Shown here: positions 1-11,700 of the stretch, in pieces | How positions within the stretch are numbered: the first letter of the stretch is position 1 | How the letters are laid out: each line of letters begins with the position of its first letter | Assembly (NCBI RefSeq): GCF_031755915.1 | Contig: NC_083387.1 | Span: 14,963,001-15,027,000, forward strand | Direction: 5' to 3' | Length of the DNA: 64,000 nt | Origin: Ziziphus jujuba | Taxonomy: Eukaryota > Streptophyta > Magnoliopsida > Rosales > Rhamnaceae | The notes under the pieces: model-generated | The model's database searches: none | The model's input: only the letters and a program-made list of their open reading frames with translations | What the model was told of the DNA's origin: nothing | Translations under genes and position numbers: made by a program

Positions 1-166
1 AAAAAAAACAAAAAAATCAAAACTTTAAAACCAGAAATGAACAAAGAATCGAATAAAATCCAAATAGACAATGCAAAACAGAAAAAGCATTGAATCCTAA
101 ACAATACTAATAATAAAAAATAGTTAAATCACCAAAAAAAAAAAAGAGAAAGAGAAAGGAAAAACC

Positions 167-599
167 CTAATTAGGTAGAGCGGGCATGGCACAGGAAGCC
201 AACGGCTTTGGTGACATCTCGACCTCGACGAGGCACATATGGTAGTTTTCAACAATGGATAACCGACCATGGTAGCAGAACCGAGGGATGTCAACGCTGG
301 CAACCCTGCAGGCCTGTAAGATCGTCATGTCCTTGGGGATCTTCACCCGGTATCCATCGACGAAGACCTTGATGGCATCATCAGGATTGTGGAAATAGAC
401 TATGGCTCCAGCCAACAGCATCCGAGGTGGAAGATTCGTCGTAGGTTTGGGCTAGGCCTGAGCAGCTTGTTCAGGCTTATGGGGCTCCGGCGTACGTCAC
501 CATTCTGGAGAGGAAGAGGAGGCTTCTTGGGTTTTGGGAGCTGAGAAGTCTTGAGGCCGTAGGCTTAAGGGCCTTGGAAGCAAGCAATCCCAACCCCAT
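167..599 (-). pseudogene. NDUFS1 (complex I 75-kDa subunit) first-exon fragment, decayed
   Basis: This is a minus-strand relic of the nuclear gene for the 75-kDa iron-sulfur subunit of mitochondrial complex I. An ATG at 597-599 opens a transit-peptide-like MGLGLLASKALKP. After a frameshift near position 490 the homology continues with [30 protein letters not shown] and ASCAMPALP. These belong to the N-terminal 2Fe-2S ferredoxin domain. The family has GNCRMC where this copy reads ENYHMC, so one cluster cysteine is now tyrosine. A stop follows PALP, and in-frame stops also lie in the presequence region. About 110 of some 740 residues remain, so it cannot encode the enzyme. It ends where an exon boundary might lie, which suggests a genomic fragment rather than a retrocopy; this is inference. 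Confidence 0.8.
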
Positions 600-647
600 T
601 TTGTTTCACCGGACTGGGCCGGTCAGGACAGGATTGTGTCCCAATCC

Positions 648-1417
648 GGTGTTTGGTAGCAACATATAGAGATTGGGACAAGTTGACCTCTACAGTGAAT
701 TAGTCCCCCGATCAAAGGATTAAACTGACCCTCTCTCCCCCCTAGGTCATTTTTGTCCCAAACTCACCGAGGGTCTCGCTGTCTCTCGTTATTTCTCGCT
801 GGTGAGACCTTCAATTCCCACTTCGTTTCACCACCGCAAAACACCTTGCTCCTCTTCGAGTCTTCTCAGGACGTGCATTCCTCAGAGTAACAGAAAGAGG
901 GGTGGTCTTCGACACCACTCTGTAGGAGTCGTAAGCTGTTCCTTTGCACCCATGGAATCCACTAAAATTAAGGTGGTCGGTGTTGATGGAGGTGGCAACA
1001 ATGCCGTCAATCGCATGATTGGTAGCGGTTTACAGGTGGGTTCTCGGTTCAATTTTATGGGTTCTGGTTAATGCCTTGAAATTTCTTCTATTTCTTGCTG
1101 ATAGTGTGTGTAATTGGTGTAATTTGTTGAAACCCACTGCGTGCTTATATTTCAAAACACAGGCATTTGAAGCTAAACATTTGGTATATTAAAAGAAAAT
1201 TACGTCTTCCAGTTAATTTCCTACTGGTGGGTTATTTTCTTTTGATTTAATTTGGTGAGTTTGCATTGAAGTTTTAGACTTTGCTTCAGTGAAAAATTAT
1301 TCTATTATTCAGTCCGAAATTATGCCAAACATAGTACTATATTATTCTATCCTGTCCGATCCCATCCGATCCGAACCTGTCTTGTCCGATCCGGACCTAT
1401 CCTGCATACCAAACACC
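648..1417. mobile_element. Possible small TIR element around the FtsZ1 fragment
   Basis: GGTGTTTGGTA at 648-658 is perfectly inverted at 1407-1417. The roughly 770 bp between them hold the FtsZ1 first exon. GGTGTTTGG-type ends are common in plant MITEs. No target-site duplication is evident, and the repeat is only 11 bp, so capture by a transposon is a suggestion. A CCGGATCGG-rich stretch lies inside the right end. Confidence 0.35.
802..1035 (+). pseudogene. Plastid-division FtsZ1 first-exon fragment
   Basis: The plus strand encodes a serine-rich, transit-peptide-like stretch, then SFAPMESTKIKVVGV and GGGNNAVNRMIGSGLQ. This is the start of the nucleotide-binding fold of plant FtsZ1, the tubulin-like ring protein of chloroplast division. 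The family reads VGVGGGGNNAVNRM, but here the first loop glycine is aspartate. The open frame has no ATG before the internal Met at 952. The match ends at CAG followed by GTGGGT (1036), a retained splice donor, and no further FtsZ exons were found downstream. It is therefore a 5' genomic piece with part of intron 1. It lies head-to-head with the NDUFS1 relic. Confidence 0.8.
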
Positions 1418-1523
1418 ACCGTAAAGGAAGAGCTTTTTAGAGCTCTCAGTGAAGGGAAACAAAAATAAAGTGGCAAAACTTCCGGGCCAGGTCAAATTAA
1501 AATTTTCATTTTAGCAAAGATGA

Positions 1524-1570
<47 letters not shown>

Positions 1571-2126
1571 TTTTGTACTGGGCAAAAATGAATAAAAAAG
1601 AGTTTTTTTTATTGGCAAAAGGGATTATAAAATAAAAGAGTTACATTAAAAGATAGAAATTCAATATTTTATATGACAAATAATTTAATATAAATTTTTT
1701 ACGCAATAATTTCATCATTAATGTATACAATATGGAAATTTTAATTATATACTGTGGATGTTGCATAATATAATTAATCAATTTAAAATTAACCTAAAAA
1801 ATTATTTTTTTGGAAAATCCGTAAAATTATTTAGTCATATATTATAACATGATTATGCACAAAATTTTATGAACGTTTAAGGTTTTCTTATATAATGTAT
1901 GTGACACAGAGTACACAGCAAAATCGATGCTTTTTTTTCAAAAAATATTGATTTTGGTATGGTCTGCATATGGACCGATCCGCATTGTAGAATTACTCTA
2001 CATATGTATATATATGTATAAATGGTATGTATATTTATATAGTATAAACATGTATAAATGTTTATATGCATAAATATATATATATATCTATAAGGAAATT
2101 CATATATATATATATATATATATAAA
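1418..2126. other. AT-rich interval with (TA)n microsatellite
   Basis: No gene was recognised. A pure TA run occupies about 1526-1562. A degenerate stretch near 1945-1995 shares TCTGCATATGGACCGATCCGC-like sequence with the hairpin MITE that follows, so it may be part of the same element. Confidence 0.5.
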
Positions 2127-2231
2127 TTTTACGATGTGGATGGTGAGTATTGACGATGGTTTTTTCAAAAACTATCTTTAATACGAAGATCCGCATGATA
2201 AAAATGTGCAAACGTCCGCATTATAGACAGA
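2127..2231. mobile_element. Hairpin MITE, degraded copy
   Basis: It begins TTTTACGATGTGGA, contains GTATTGACGATGG next to a TTTTTTCAAAAA core and ends near TTATAGACAGAC. The same ordered blocks occur, in reverse, at 56932-57072. Both copies fold around GTATTGACGA and its complement. There is no coding capacity. The transposon superfamily cannot be assigned from these ends. Confidence 0.5.
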
Positions 2232-2474
2232 CTATATATATATAAGTAGTTCACTTATGTGTTTGACTTAAAATGACATTTTCAAATTTCTTTTAGCTTA
2301 TTTATATATACCAATAGTTCATATCTTATTTTAATTTTATAATTTTATATCTTTGTTTTCAAAATAACAAATATAATTATATTTTTTAACTATTGTAGTC
2401 ATAAATATTGTAAAATTGAATGAATAATCAATAAATTATAAATATGATTGGTCTTTGTAAATGTGTTTTTTTAA

Positions 2475-2518
<44 letters not shown>

Positions 2519-3832
2519 ATAATATTAATCCAATTCAAATATCCTAACTTTATAAAGTCATGATATAACACAAATCAATTATGATAAAATTGATCATTTT
2601 TATTTCAGTTTGATTTTTTTAATTGTATCTTAACTGGGAATATGCTTTTTTTTTTGGTGAATTTTTTTAAAATAGTTTTTTTTTTTTTTTTATATTATGA
2701 GTTGGGATTTTGAACTCGGAATATTATCAAAGGAAATCGTGGCTTTTTATAATTGAGTGTATTGTAGTTTCAAATAAAAATGTATAAGTTGACTAAAATT
2801 TGATTAGCAATTAAGTTAAATTGAAACATAAATGATACATGAATGAATTATAGATGCGTACATGTGAGAAAAGTGTCACCTAATCAATTTACTAGGTAAA
2901 CCATTGACATCAATAGCTCCATATCAGTTATAATCCAGTTAGATATAATTCAAATTAATTAAGACAAATTAGTTATTTTCACCTCAGGCTTAACTTTTTT
3001 GCACTATATATTGATTTTATAAAATTAGGATATTCCGATTAAATAATTACTTATTTTATATCATATGGACTTTTATCATTTTTTCTTAATCCTTTGACCG
3101 AAAAACACTTAAAGGCATGTAAATGACTAGCATGCCTTGTAGAGTATTTTATTGGTAATGTGAAAAATGCAATTTAACTTTCAATTTTTGTTTAACCTAT
3201 TTATTATTTTACTTATAAAAGATTAATTGTGCTCCTCAATTTCTCTCTCTCCCCCATTAGCTTTTTCAATTTTTTTTCTCCATTTTTAAATACTTTTTAC
3301 TTATCTACTTTATTTCATCTGTAACTTTTCTACAATTATAATGGTTTAATAGAACCAAAACTATTTATTTATAAATATTTACTATTATAATACCTTATTT
3401 GATTATGATTTATATTTAATTACAATTATAATTTTAAATACAACTAGTAAAAATCTAAAATTTATTGAATATTATAATATCTGTTTATAATTTTTTTCTA
3501 ATTTTTCTACCGTTTAATTTTTTTTACCTATTTATTATTTTAGTAGTTGGAATGTTCAACCACCAATGTCTTGTCATTGATGTAGTTTTTTAGTTACCAA
3601 ATTTACATAGTCGTTAAAGGTTTTTACACATATGTTTTCTTTTTCAATTTTTCTATTATTTAAAATATTAGCACCCATCCAATTGGTCACTGATATGTAG
3701 TTTTAATAACCAATAATCATTAGTTGCTATAAGTTGAATATTTATATTATTTTAGACTATTGCTGACCAAACCATTGGTCATTAATAACAACTATCAGCG
3801 ATCAAATGTATTTTGGTCAGTGAAAGATTTTC
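2232..3832. other. AT-rich interval, no gene seen
   Basis: There is a compound (AT)n(GT)n microsatellite at about 2477-2518 and long A/T runs. From about 3540 short motifs of the type ACCAATGG, GGTCATTGA and TAGTTACC occur in both orientations. These resemble decayed CACTA subterminal repeats continuing into the next feature. No coding homology was recognised. Confidence 0.4.
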
Positions 3833-4096
3833 TTTCTGCCAAAAAAAAAAAGCAGGAACAGATTCTCGCCTTTGCCTTTAGTGACTAAATATTTATTGGT
3901 CATAAAAGATGTTCATCAATGACGAGTTATTTGATCACTAAAAATGGTTGACCAATGTTTTTCGTATATCAGCTACCAAATATTTAGCAACCAAAATTTG
4001 GTCGCTCATGGGTTCTTTTAGTGACTAATAAATTTTGATCACTAAAAACTTAGTTGCTAATTTCCTTTTCTTTTTTTTTTTTTTTTTTTGGTAGTG
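3833..4096. mobile_element. CACTA-like MITE
   Basis: The right end reads poly-T then GGTAGTG, which is CACTACC plus an A-run on the other strand. The left end is a degraded equivalent, CTGCC plus an A-run at about 3836-3851. Between them TAGTGAC, GGTCA, TTGGTCGC and their complements recur, as in subterminal repeats of small CACTA (En/Spm) derivatives. No transposase is present, and no target duplication was identified. Confidence 0.45.
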
Positions 4097-4329
4097 AATT
4101 GATAATTGATACAATGAATATCTAACCTAGTTGACTAGAGATTCCAAGCTTTAGATACAACGAGACAACTAAATTGTAAAGATTAAAGTAGATCATTATG
4201 TGGTTATCTTCTTATCAACTCTTATGATGAAGGAACAATTCCTATTGACAAAGATTAAACTATATGCTTTTAAAGATTCTTATGCTCCTATGGAAAATTC
4301 GAGCAAATTAATGCCGCTTATACTTAAAT

Positions 4330-5600
4330 AAGAAATCACATATGTGAGAGAGAGACAGGACCGCTTCAAAGGAGAATTATATGAAGCTCAAGTATTTAGA
4401 AACTCTCACAGAACCATGAAAATATTCATGGCCAAAACAAACATAATAGTGAGAATTGAAATATGACAAGAAGGCTTATATGTGAAGGATATCATTATTT
4501 ACATAAACAAAAGAAGTTTTAAGGATATTGCATCTATTTTTAGTTAGTAAAGTAAATATATTCTCATAAGGAAAATTTCAAAGGGTAACCCATATCTATC
4601 CTATGCAAGTCTCAATCACAGAACTCTATCACCAGATCCAATCTTTGTAATTTTAGCGTTGTTTTGTCTCACTCCGTCAATGTTGTTAATGTGGAGGATT
4701 GTTGAAAAAATATGGCAGTTTAATACTATATTAAGTGGTGAATGAAATTTGTAACAATATTGGCTTTTATGAGGCCAGATAAATTGGTCGTTGTGAGGAC
4801 TTCATTAATTAATGGTTTTTTAAAATTTAACTTAAATGACTGTTTGAAATTAATTGAAACGTTTTAGAATTAATTGGAATGTTATAAAATTAAAGAAACA
4901 TTACAATATTAATTGGCAAAATTAATTAGCCAATTAAATTCACCCCTACATGAATGAGTCCATAAATTGACGTTCATTCTTAGTTTTTGAATGAGTAGAA
5001 TTTTGAGAGAAGCTCTTGAGTTTTTCTTCTTCATGAATGTCCAGAATACCCTTGGAAAGCAATGGATTTTAGTCTGATAAAGGAAAGATAATTTCAACTT
5101 CGCCGGAGAGAATATCCAAAAGTGCAAAATTTTGAAACTTTTGTTAGTCCATTGTATTATATGAGATAGACGCATCTGAATTTACTAATACAGATAAGGG
5201 ATGAATCTATTTTAAGAACACTGTATAGAAATAGGCTTCGAACTCAAATTCCAAATCATTCGTCCAGATTTAACGGTTATAAAGTCCTTTATAGTAATAT
5301 TTTTATTAATATATTTGTTTATTTTTTTAATTATTTGTCCACATTTTTTTTTTTTTTGCTAAAAATTTATTTGTCCACTTATCTTTTACAAGTTTTTTTG
5401 TATATATATAACTTGTTTTATTTTTGTATTCTATTGTATTGTTTCTTTTTAAGCCTTTTGTATAATTATGTATTTTTCTTACGTGTAAAATGTCAAAGTC
5501 AAATTCTAGTTCACCCCGGGAGAGTTTTGACAAGTTTAGTTTACGTTTGTACGCTTTAAGCAATCTTCAAAAAGATAAAGTTGTACTACGCTTGTTATTC
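4330..5600 (+). mobile_element. Copia-type retroelement 3' remnant with LTR-like sequence
   Basis: The stretch from about 4330 to 4690 resembles the non-coding 3' leader of some plant Copia elements. It ends in a purine tract (GTGGAGGAT) directly followed by TGTTGAAAAA at 4700, the usual polypurine-tract to 3'-LTR junction. Downstream, text such as GAGAGAAGCTCTTGAG is LTR-like. No pol domain or second LTR was found, the LTR end was not located, and the assignment rests on layout and motif recognition. Confidence 0.35.
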
Positions 5601-8130
5601 GTAGATATTGAATTCAGTGTGAAGTGAACCAATAATTAAGACGAACAACATTAAGCATGCCGAGAAAAAGCCTTATTTTCTGGTAAAAGATGTTGAAAAA
5701 AATGCTTAATTCTATAACTAAATTCAATTTGAAAGTTAAAAATGGATATAATGTTGAACATTGACTCGATAACAAACGAAACTCTCCCAAGTTGCATGTG
5801 AAAGAAAAAGGTTTCTTTATTTTAGCGTAATTACATTTAACCTCCTTTAATTATACTTCCTTTTTTTTTTTTTTTTTTTGTTTTGGTACTTTACCCCTAG
5901 TACTAGAAGTCCATTCACGTTGCCCCTAAACTCTTAATTTTTATAATTAAAGTTCAATCATATATTTTTTCAAACGAATTTGACTAAATTAAACATACAT
6001 AACTTATATAATTTTAGTTAGAAACTATTTTATTTTATATTATTAATTTGGATTAAGTTAAAATTAATTTTATCAAATTTATTAGAGAAAATTGCACTAT
6101 TAGAAAAATAGTTCAAAAGACAATATGAAAAGATTTTCTAGTTTGAAAGGAAAGTGCAAACGGTGGTATAGTTAAAAGGGTACAGTGTAGGTACCCGTTG
6201 TTTTAATGCTCCAATTATCTGAATATTCTTCAAACCCATATATATACTTCGATCAACCATATATTGAATAATGGTATATATTATTATATGTATATAAAAT
6301 AATAACGTATCATTATTTAATTAGCTTATAATTATTTAAATAAATATATTGATAGACTTTTTAGTATTGTATCATTATCCAAATAAAATAATGCTAAAGA
6401 TATTAATAACTCACACATTTATTAATTGTAAAGGTACCAAAAATTCTATCACGATATGTTATTATTTTGTTAATTAAAAATTTAATATAATATAAACATG
6501 AATAATTAGTTGACAAATATATTGTCACCTCCATCGTTATGTATCATTCTTTTCAATTTGAGTAACAAAATGTGCTTCTTAAAAAATTTTTAAAAAAAAT
6601 CATGCTTTACCATCAATATTAGAAATCTTAATGGGGTGCTTAGATAATGATAAATTTAGTGGGAATTTAAAATTTTTAAAAAAATAAAATTTTTTCTTGT
6701 TTGGATAATTTTTAAAAAAAAAAATTTGTGAACCAGTAGAAAATAAATCCCATTATATGGAAAATTAATATGAAAAGTGAATCTTTCCAAAAAAATATTA
6801 TTTTAAAATTTTCTGATAAATTAGTTTTATGTATTTTTTTAAATATAATTTTATCATTTAATTTTAATGTATAAATTTATTTAATTACTTATAAGTCATA
6901 TTTTTTTTCTATAATCAACCAAATATTATAAAAAAAATATTAAAAAAATTCAGTTTCTTGATTCTAAAAAATTAATTTTTTAAAATCAATTTTTTTTAAT
7001 ATTTTCCTTTTTTATCAAATAGGCCATAAAAGAAAATTAAAATGAGGTAAGACTAAGCGTCCAAATAATGAACGTGGAACCCACTAATTTCTTCCTTTAC
7101 CAAACAAAACACAATTATAAATGCAGCTTCCCCAAGACATGGTATTAGAAAATCACTTGGCTGTATAGATATATATATATATATATATAATATATACGTA
7201 TAACCTTTGTACGTCCCACGCTCTTTTTACTCACGTACCCCAGCACGTGTTTGGCGGCCATCCAAGTTGGAAGTGCCCAGTTGAGGTCACAATCCTCCTG
7301 TCAGAGACCCATCAAACCATATTCATCTCTGCACTGTTCCTAAACTTTTTTTTTTTTTTTTTTTGGGTAAATCTGCACTGTTCCCAAACTTGGAACTTCA
7401 ACCTTCATCATCTTACATATTCATATAAAATTTATACACTGGACTCCATCATCTTACATATTTTACAAAATTTATAAAATTTATAAACTTTTGTCTTCCT
7501 TCCTTTTTGGTTTCAATGAAACTCCAGTTCAAGCTAAAAAAAAAAAAAAATAGACTGGACTCCATCATGCAGCTTATTATTACAAATAGTAGCCAATAGA
7601 TGTTGGATATAAGCAATCCATAGAGGTCAACAGATTATTTCTTTATATATAGAAAATTGGAAAATAGTGCAGATACCCTTTTACATGAATTCAACATTAT
7701 GGCTTCTGGATGTTATAACAGAGATTGACCATTGAATGTTACAGAAATAGCTAATTACTTCTTTAATGTTAAATTTGCAGGAACTAATTGCATATTATAA
7801 TCATATATGCAGTCTAAAGTCAAATAGTAACGTAGAGATCATAACCAAATTAAGATGCTGCTTCGACAGATAATATCTTCGAAAAGCTAGCTTGCACCCT
7901 GTCATTTCGGATTCAAAGAAGGAATGGAATAAGGGATGAACTTACCAATAAGTCCCCGAGGGAAATTAAGGAGATAAGGGACTGCTTTCCCTCATAATAA
8001 CTATGAGAAACAATTATGACAACCCAAAACCATGAAAACTGACTTTTACGGTACAATTGTAATCAGAATGATAATAATAATAAATAAAAAAAATTGAAAT
8101 AGCCATTGAAAAACTGAAAATTAACCTCCT
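5601..8130. other. AT-rich intergenic DNA
   Basis: No gene was recognised. The interval holds A/T homopolymers, a TA run at about 7168-7188, and a CACGTG core near 7243 without a nearby gene. A duplicated phrase (GACTCCATCATCTTACATATT-like, near 7380-7460 and again near 7558) suggests local rearrangement. Confidence 0.4.
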
Positions 8131-8250
8131 CATTAATCAGTAAAAGAAGAAAAAAAAAGAAAAAAAAAAGCACAGAAGCCAATCCGAAACGGTTCCAACG
8201 GTTTAACTAAAGAAAAAGTAAAACACAGATTCGGTAGCCAAAGCAACAAA

Positions 8251-8335
8251 GAGAGAGAGAGAGAGAGAGAGAGAGGATCTGATTGGTAGTGGGCATATAT
8301 TATGTACAAAAAGAGAGAGAGAGAGAGAGAGAGAG
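8251..8335. repeat. Two (GA)n microsatellites
   Basis: GA dinucleotide tracts at about 8250-8275 and 8310-8336 lie just 3' of the stop codon of the 64-aa minus-strand gene. They appear as CT tracts in its probable 3' UTR. Confidence 0.85.
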
Positions 8336-8346
8336 GAGGATAACTA

Positions 8347-8541
8347 TCAAGAAATGGCACGCTTGCTGGGACGATCAGCGACCTTGAGGGTTTTATCAAT
8401 GAGCTTTCGAGCTTTTCTGCTGCGGATCTCCACCTTGACACTGGAGCTCTTGTCCATCTTTATATACGGCTTCTTTGTCTTCTTCAACGATCTAACCTTG
8501 GACTTGATTGACTCCACTAGGTTCTCCAGCTGATTCGCCAT
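8347..8541 (-). CDS. Conserved small basic plant protein, 64 aa
   Basis: This is a single-exon reading frame of 64 residues with its ATG at 8539-8541 and stop TGA at 8347-8349. The open frame extends further 5', but only through an AT microsatellite coding for YIYIY, so the Met before ANQLENLVESIK is chosen. The product is rich in Lys, Arg and Ser: SKVRSLKKTKKPYIKMDKS, then VKVEIRSRKARKLIDK and a C-terminal VADRPSKRAIS. There is no signal peptide or membrane segment. The composition suggests a soluble, possibly nucleic-acid-binding or nuclear protein, but that is inference. Near-identical short proteins are, to my recollection, widespread in flowering plants without an assigned function. The 5' UTR carries (AT)n right before the ATG. 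A TTTAAA-like box lies around 8694-8700. Confidence 0.8.
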   Translation of the reverse strand: MANQLENLVESIKSKVRSLKKTKKPYIKMDKSSSVKVEIRSRKARKLIDKTLKVADRPSKRAIS

Positions 8542-8799
8542 ATATATATATATATATATATGAGAATTCTGATGAAGAAAGTGAAAGTTTGCTATGCGGG
8601 TTATGTGTTTGTTTTTTTGTTGCAGACAGATCTGAAAGAAGAAGAAGATGGACAAGAAAGATATAGGTGTGGCTACAGTAATGGTAGTGGGGGCATTTAA
8701 AATTGGTGCGTTTGTGGCTGATACTCAAAGTGTGTGACACCTTTGAGAGACTTTTAGGCTTCGAATTCGGAATAGTTTCACACTCTGTTAGGTCTCTGC

Positions 8800-11700
8800 T
8801 TCCACATTAGGCCATTTATTGACTTGCAATTTATAAATTAACCTTGGTTTTGAGTGCTAATTACGGGTTTATTTATTTATTTTTTATTTGTCTTTTCATC
8901 TCCCACCTTTCTTGACTTTTTTGAATTTTCTGTTCTGCGATGCTGAATTCTCAATGCTGATGCGTACTTATTTGGGCAGGCTTTTATACCTTTTTTTTTT
9001 TTTTTTTTTTAAATGGTGCTTAAAATAATAATAATATTATTATAATAATTATTATTATTATTGTACGTAGAGAGACTTGTTTTGAATCACTACCACTTAT
9101 GATTGAAAAATGATACAAATTCAAAATTAAGTAGCTATAATTTTAATTTGAAGAATATGTTCCTTTCGGATACTCTATAGATAAAGTCTACTGTGACTCA
9201 AACAGAAAGTCTAAAGTTTATAAATTTTATTTTCCATCTCTAAATTTAATAAATAAATAAAACGCATTATGTAATAATAATAATAATAATAATAACAATA
9301 ATAATGATACTAATTGTAGAATCCACTCTATGAGGACGTTTTCAAGAAACAAAAAGTTATGCCCTTTTTTAGGGATGGGATGACTTATGGAGTGCACAAT
9401 TTGAGTCGGCCTGGATCCACTAGAATTATGATCCTCCATTTGTTCTTTTTAATTATTGTTTTACGTATGTTTTTTCAATTTAATGGTGGACTTGCAAATC
9501 CAATAGATAATGCCAAATCATTTTATCAACAAAAAATTAAATACAATAATAAAATATAAATTAAAAAAGTATTAATGCATATTTTAAAAAAAAAAAAGAA
9601 AAAAGAAAGAAAGAAACGTACACACGCATTGGTTAAAAAAATTTGAAAAAAAAAAAATTCTGGCAAATCCATGAGCGTGCAAATAAATATGTTCTCAACC
9701 ATAAGCCAAATTTTTTTTTAAAAAAAAAGGAAAATAATTTTTCTAATTTAAACTGAGACCCAAAAAATCCGATGCTGTGGTCAAGCAAGTAATTATTATA
9801 ATTTTGTCATTCAACAAAAACTGAAAAACTTAGCGTGTCATAATTCTATTGTGGAACGGAAAATAGGTTGTAGCAGTAGTAGTAGGGACTACCAACATAG
9901 AATTTTATTTTTTATTATTTTTATTTTATAATTTTGGTAATTACAGAATTTTATTTATTTGATGATTGGCTTCAGAATTTTTTTTTTTTTTTTTGGAAGA
10001 TTTCTCTGAAGTGTATTTTATTTACTTTTTTTTTTATGAAACAAAGTGTATTTTAGTTCACTACAGCAGAAATTTGTCTATAAAATAAAAAATAAATATT
10101 GATGAAGATTGTTTCGTTATTGGACGAGGAAATGGGGGTAGCTTAGTCATAATACCAAAACATTAAATTGCTTGTGTCTTATTTTACACTTCAATGTTGC
10201 ACGCTTTTCTATGGAAAAATTGGTCGGCAGGAAGTATCCTTTTGCTAAATAATAAATATAAATATAAAAGGGGACCGTTTCCTGAATTTTTAATTTATTT
10301 AATTTGATCGTTTATATTTATTTTTTAAATTTATTTTTAAATATTTTAAATTTATCGTATCCAATCATTTATTATTTATATAAATTAGTTATTATTTTCA
10401 ATCTCAATCATCTTTCTCGCTTTTCTATCTTCGGCCTTTTGATTTTTTTTTTCTTTTTACTTTGTTTTTTTTTATTTTTTTGAAAAATATCTTTGTATTT
10501 TTGAAACCTTTCTATTATATACTATTTATATATAAATAATTAAATAATAAAGTTGAAGATATTGTTGTAAGATCAATAAAAAGACATATATATATATATA
10601 ACATTTTTTTATATGACAATATGAGCCCTTTCTTCTTATATCTTATATCCATTAAACTCTTTTTTTTTTTTTTTTTGTATTAGAAGAGAAACACATACCT
10701 TCTGGTGCCACAAATTATTAGAGCCAAGCCATGAAATGCTGCTGCATATATATATATATATATATATATATGGTTTTGGTAAGAAGAAAAAAAAATTGTG
10801 CTAAAATTAGAGATTAGAAATTAAATAAGAGAGGAAGATCATTTAAACTTAATCAAGAGTAAGAAATATTGATTTTAGAGACTAATTTTAGCAATAATAA
10901 ATAATCTAGATACACAATAAATAATGCTTGAATATATATAAAAGAAATATTTAAAAGTTTTTAAATGATAAATATAAACTATTAGATTAGTTTAACTAAA
11001 AGGCTTAAATTATTTGTCAAACACCTTTGTTAAAAAATTTTGTATGAGGACCTCTCTCCAATATAAAAATATATATGTGATAAATTAAATAACATTTTTT
11101 AATTTTTTTTGGATTTTATAAATACCTTACTATTTTTTATGGATCTTTATTTATTTTATTCATTTAGAATATTTATAATATACGCGGATTATTGTTTAAA
11201 TTTTATAAAAAATAAATTAGATATCCAAAAAATTAAAGACCAATAAAAATTTTGAACAGGCTTAAAAATCAATTTTTTGGAAAAAAAAATTTTATTTGAA
11301 AAAACATATTGAAAAAAACTTAAAAGCATATTTAAAAATAATAAATACAAATATAAATAATACATGTAATAAATAAAATAACATATATAAAAATAATCAT
11401 CTTAGAATTCTTTTATTATTATTATTTTTTTAAGATTTTAGAATTACTTGATTACTTTTTTTTATATTTGTTTTATGTTTTTTTCTTGAATCTCTATAAT
11501 ATTTACATGCCAGAATTTTTTATCTTTTCAAAAATTACATTTGCATTCCTTTCAAAAACTTTACCAATTTATTAAAATAATAATATTTCTTTTTGATGGA
11601 AAAAAGTTTACTAATCATGCATTAATTTATTTATTTAGGAATTTTTAATATTTTTCATCGTAAACTCTATAGCATTGTATTTTGCACCTTTATTTTTTGT

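Noticed and set aside
802..951. Full coding start for the FtsZ1 fragment at 802
   Set aside because: The codon at 802 is GTG. No ATG precedes 952, so the native start seems lost.
7236..7250. CACGTG as a G-box promoter element
   Set aside because: No gene with recognisable coding sequence lies downstream on either strand within 1 kb.
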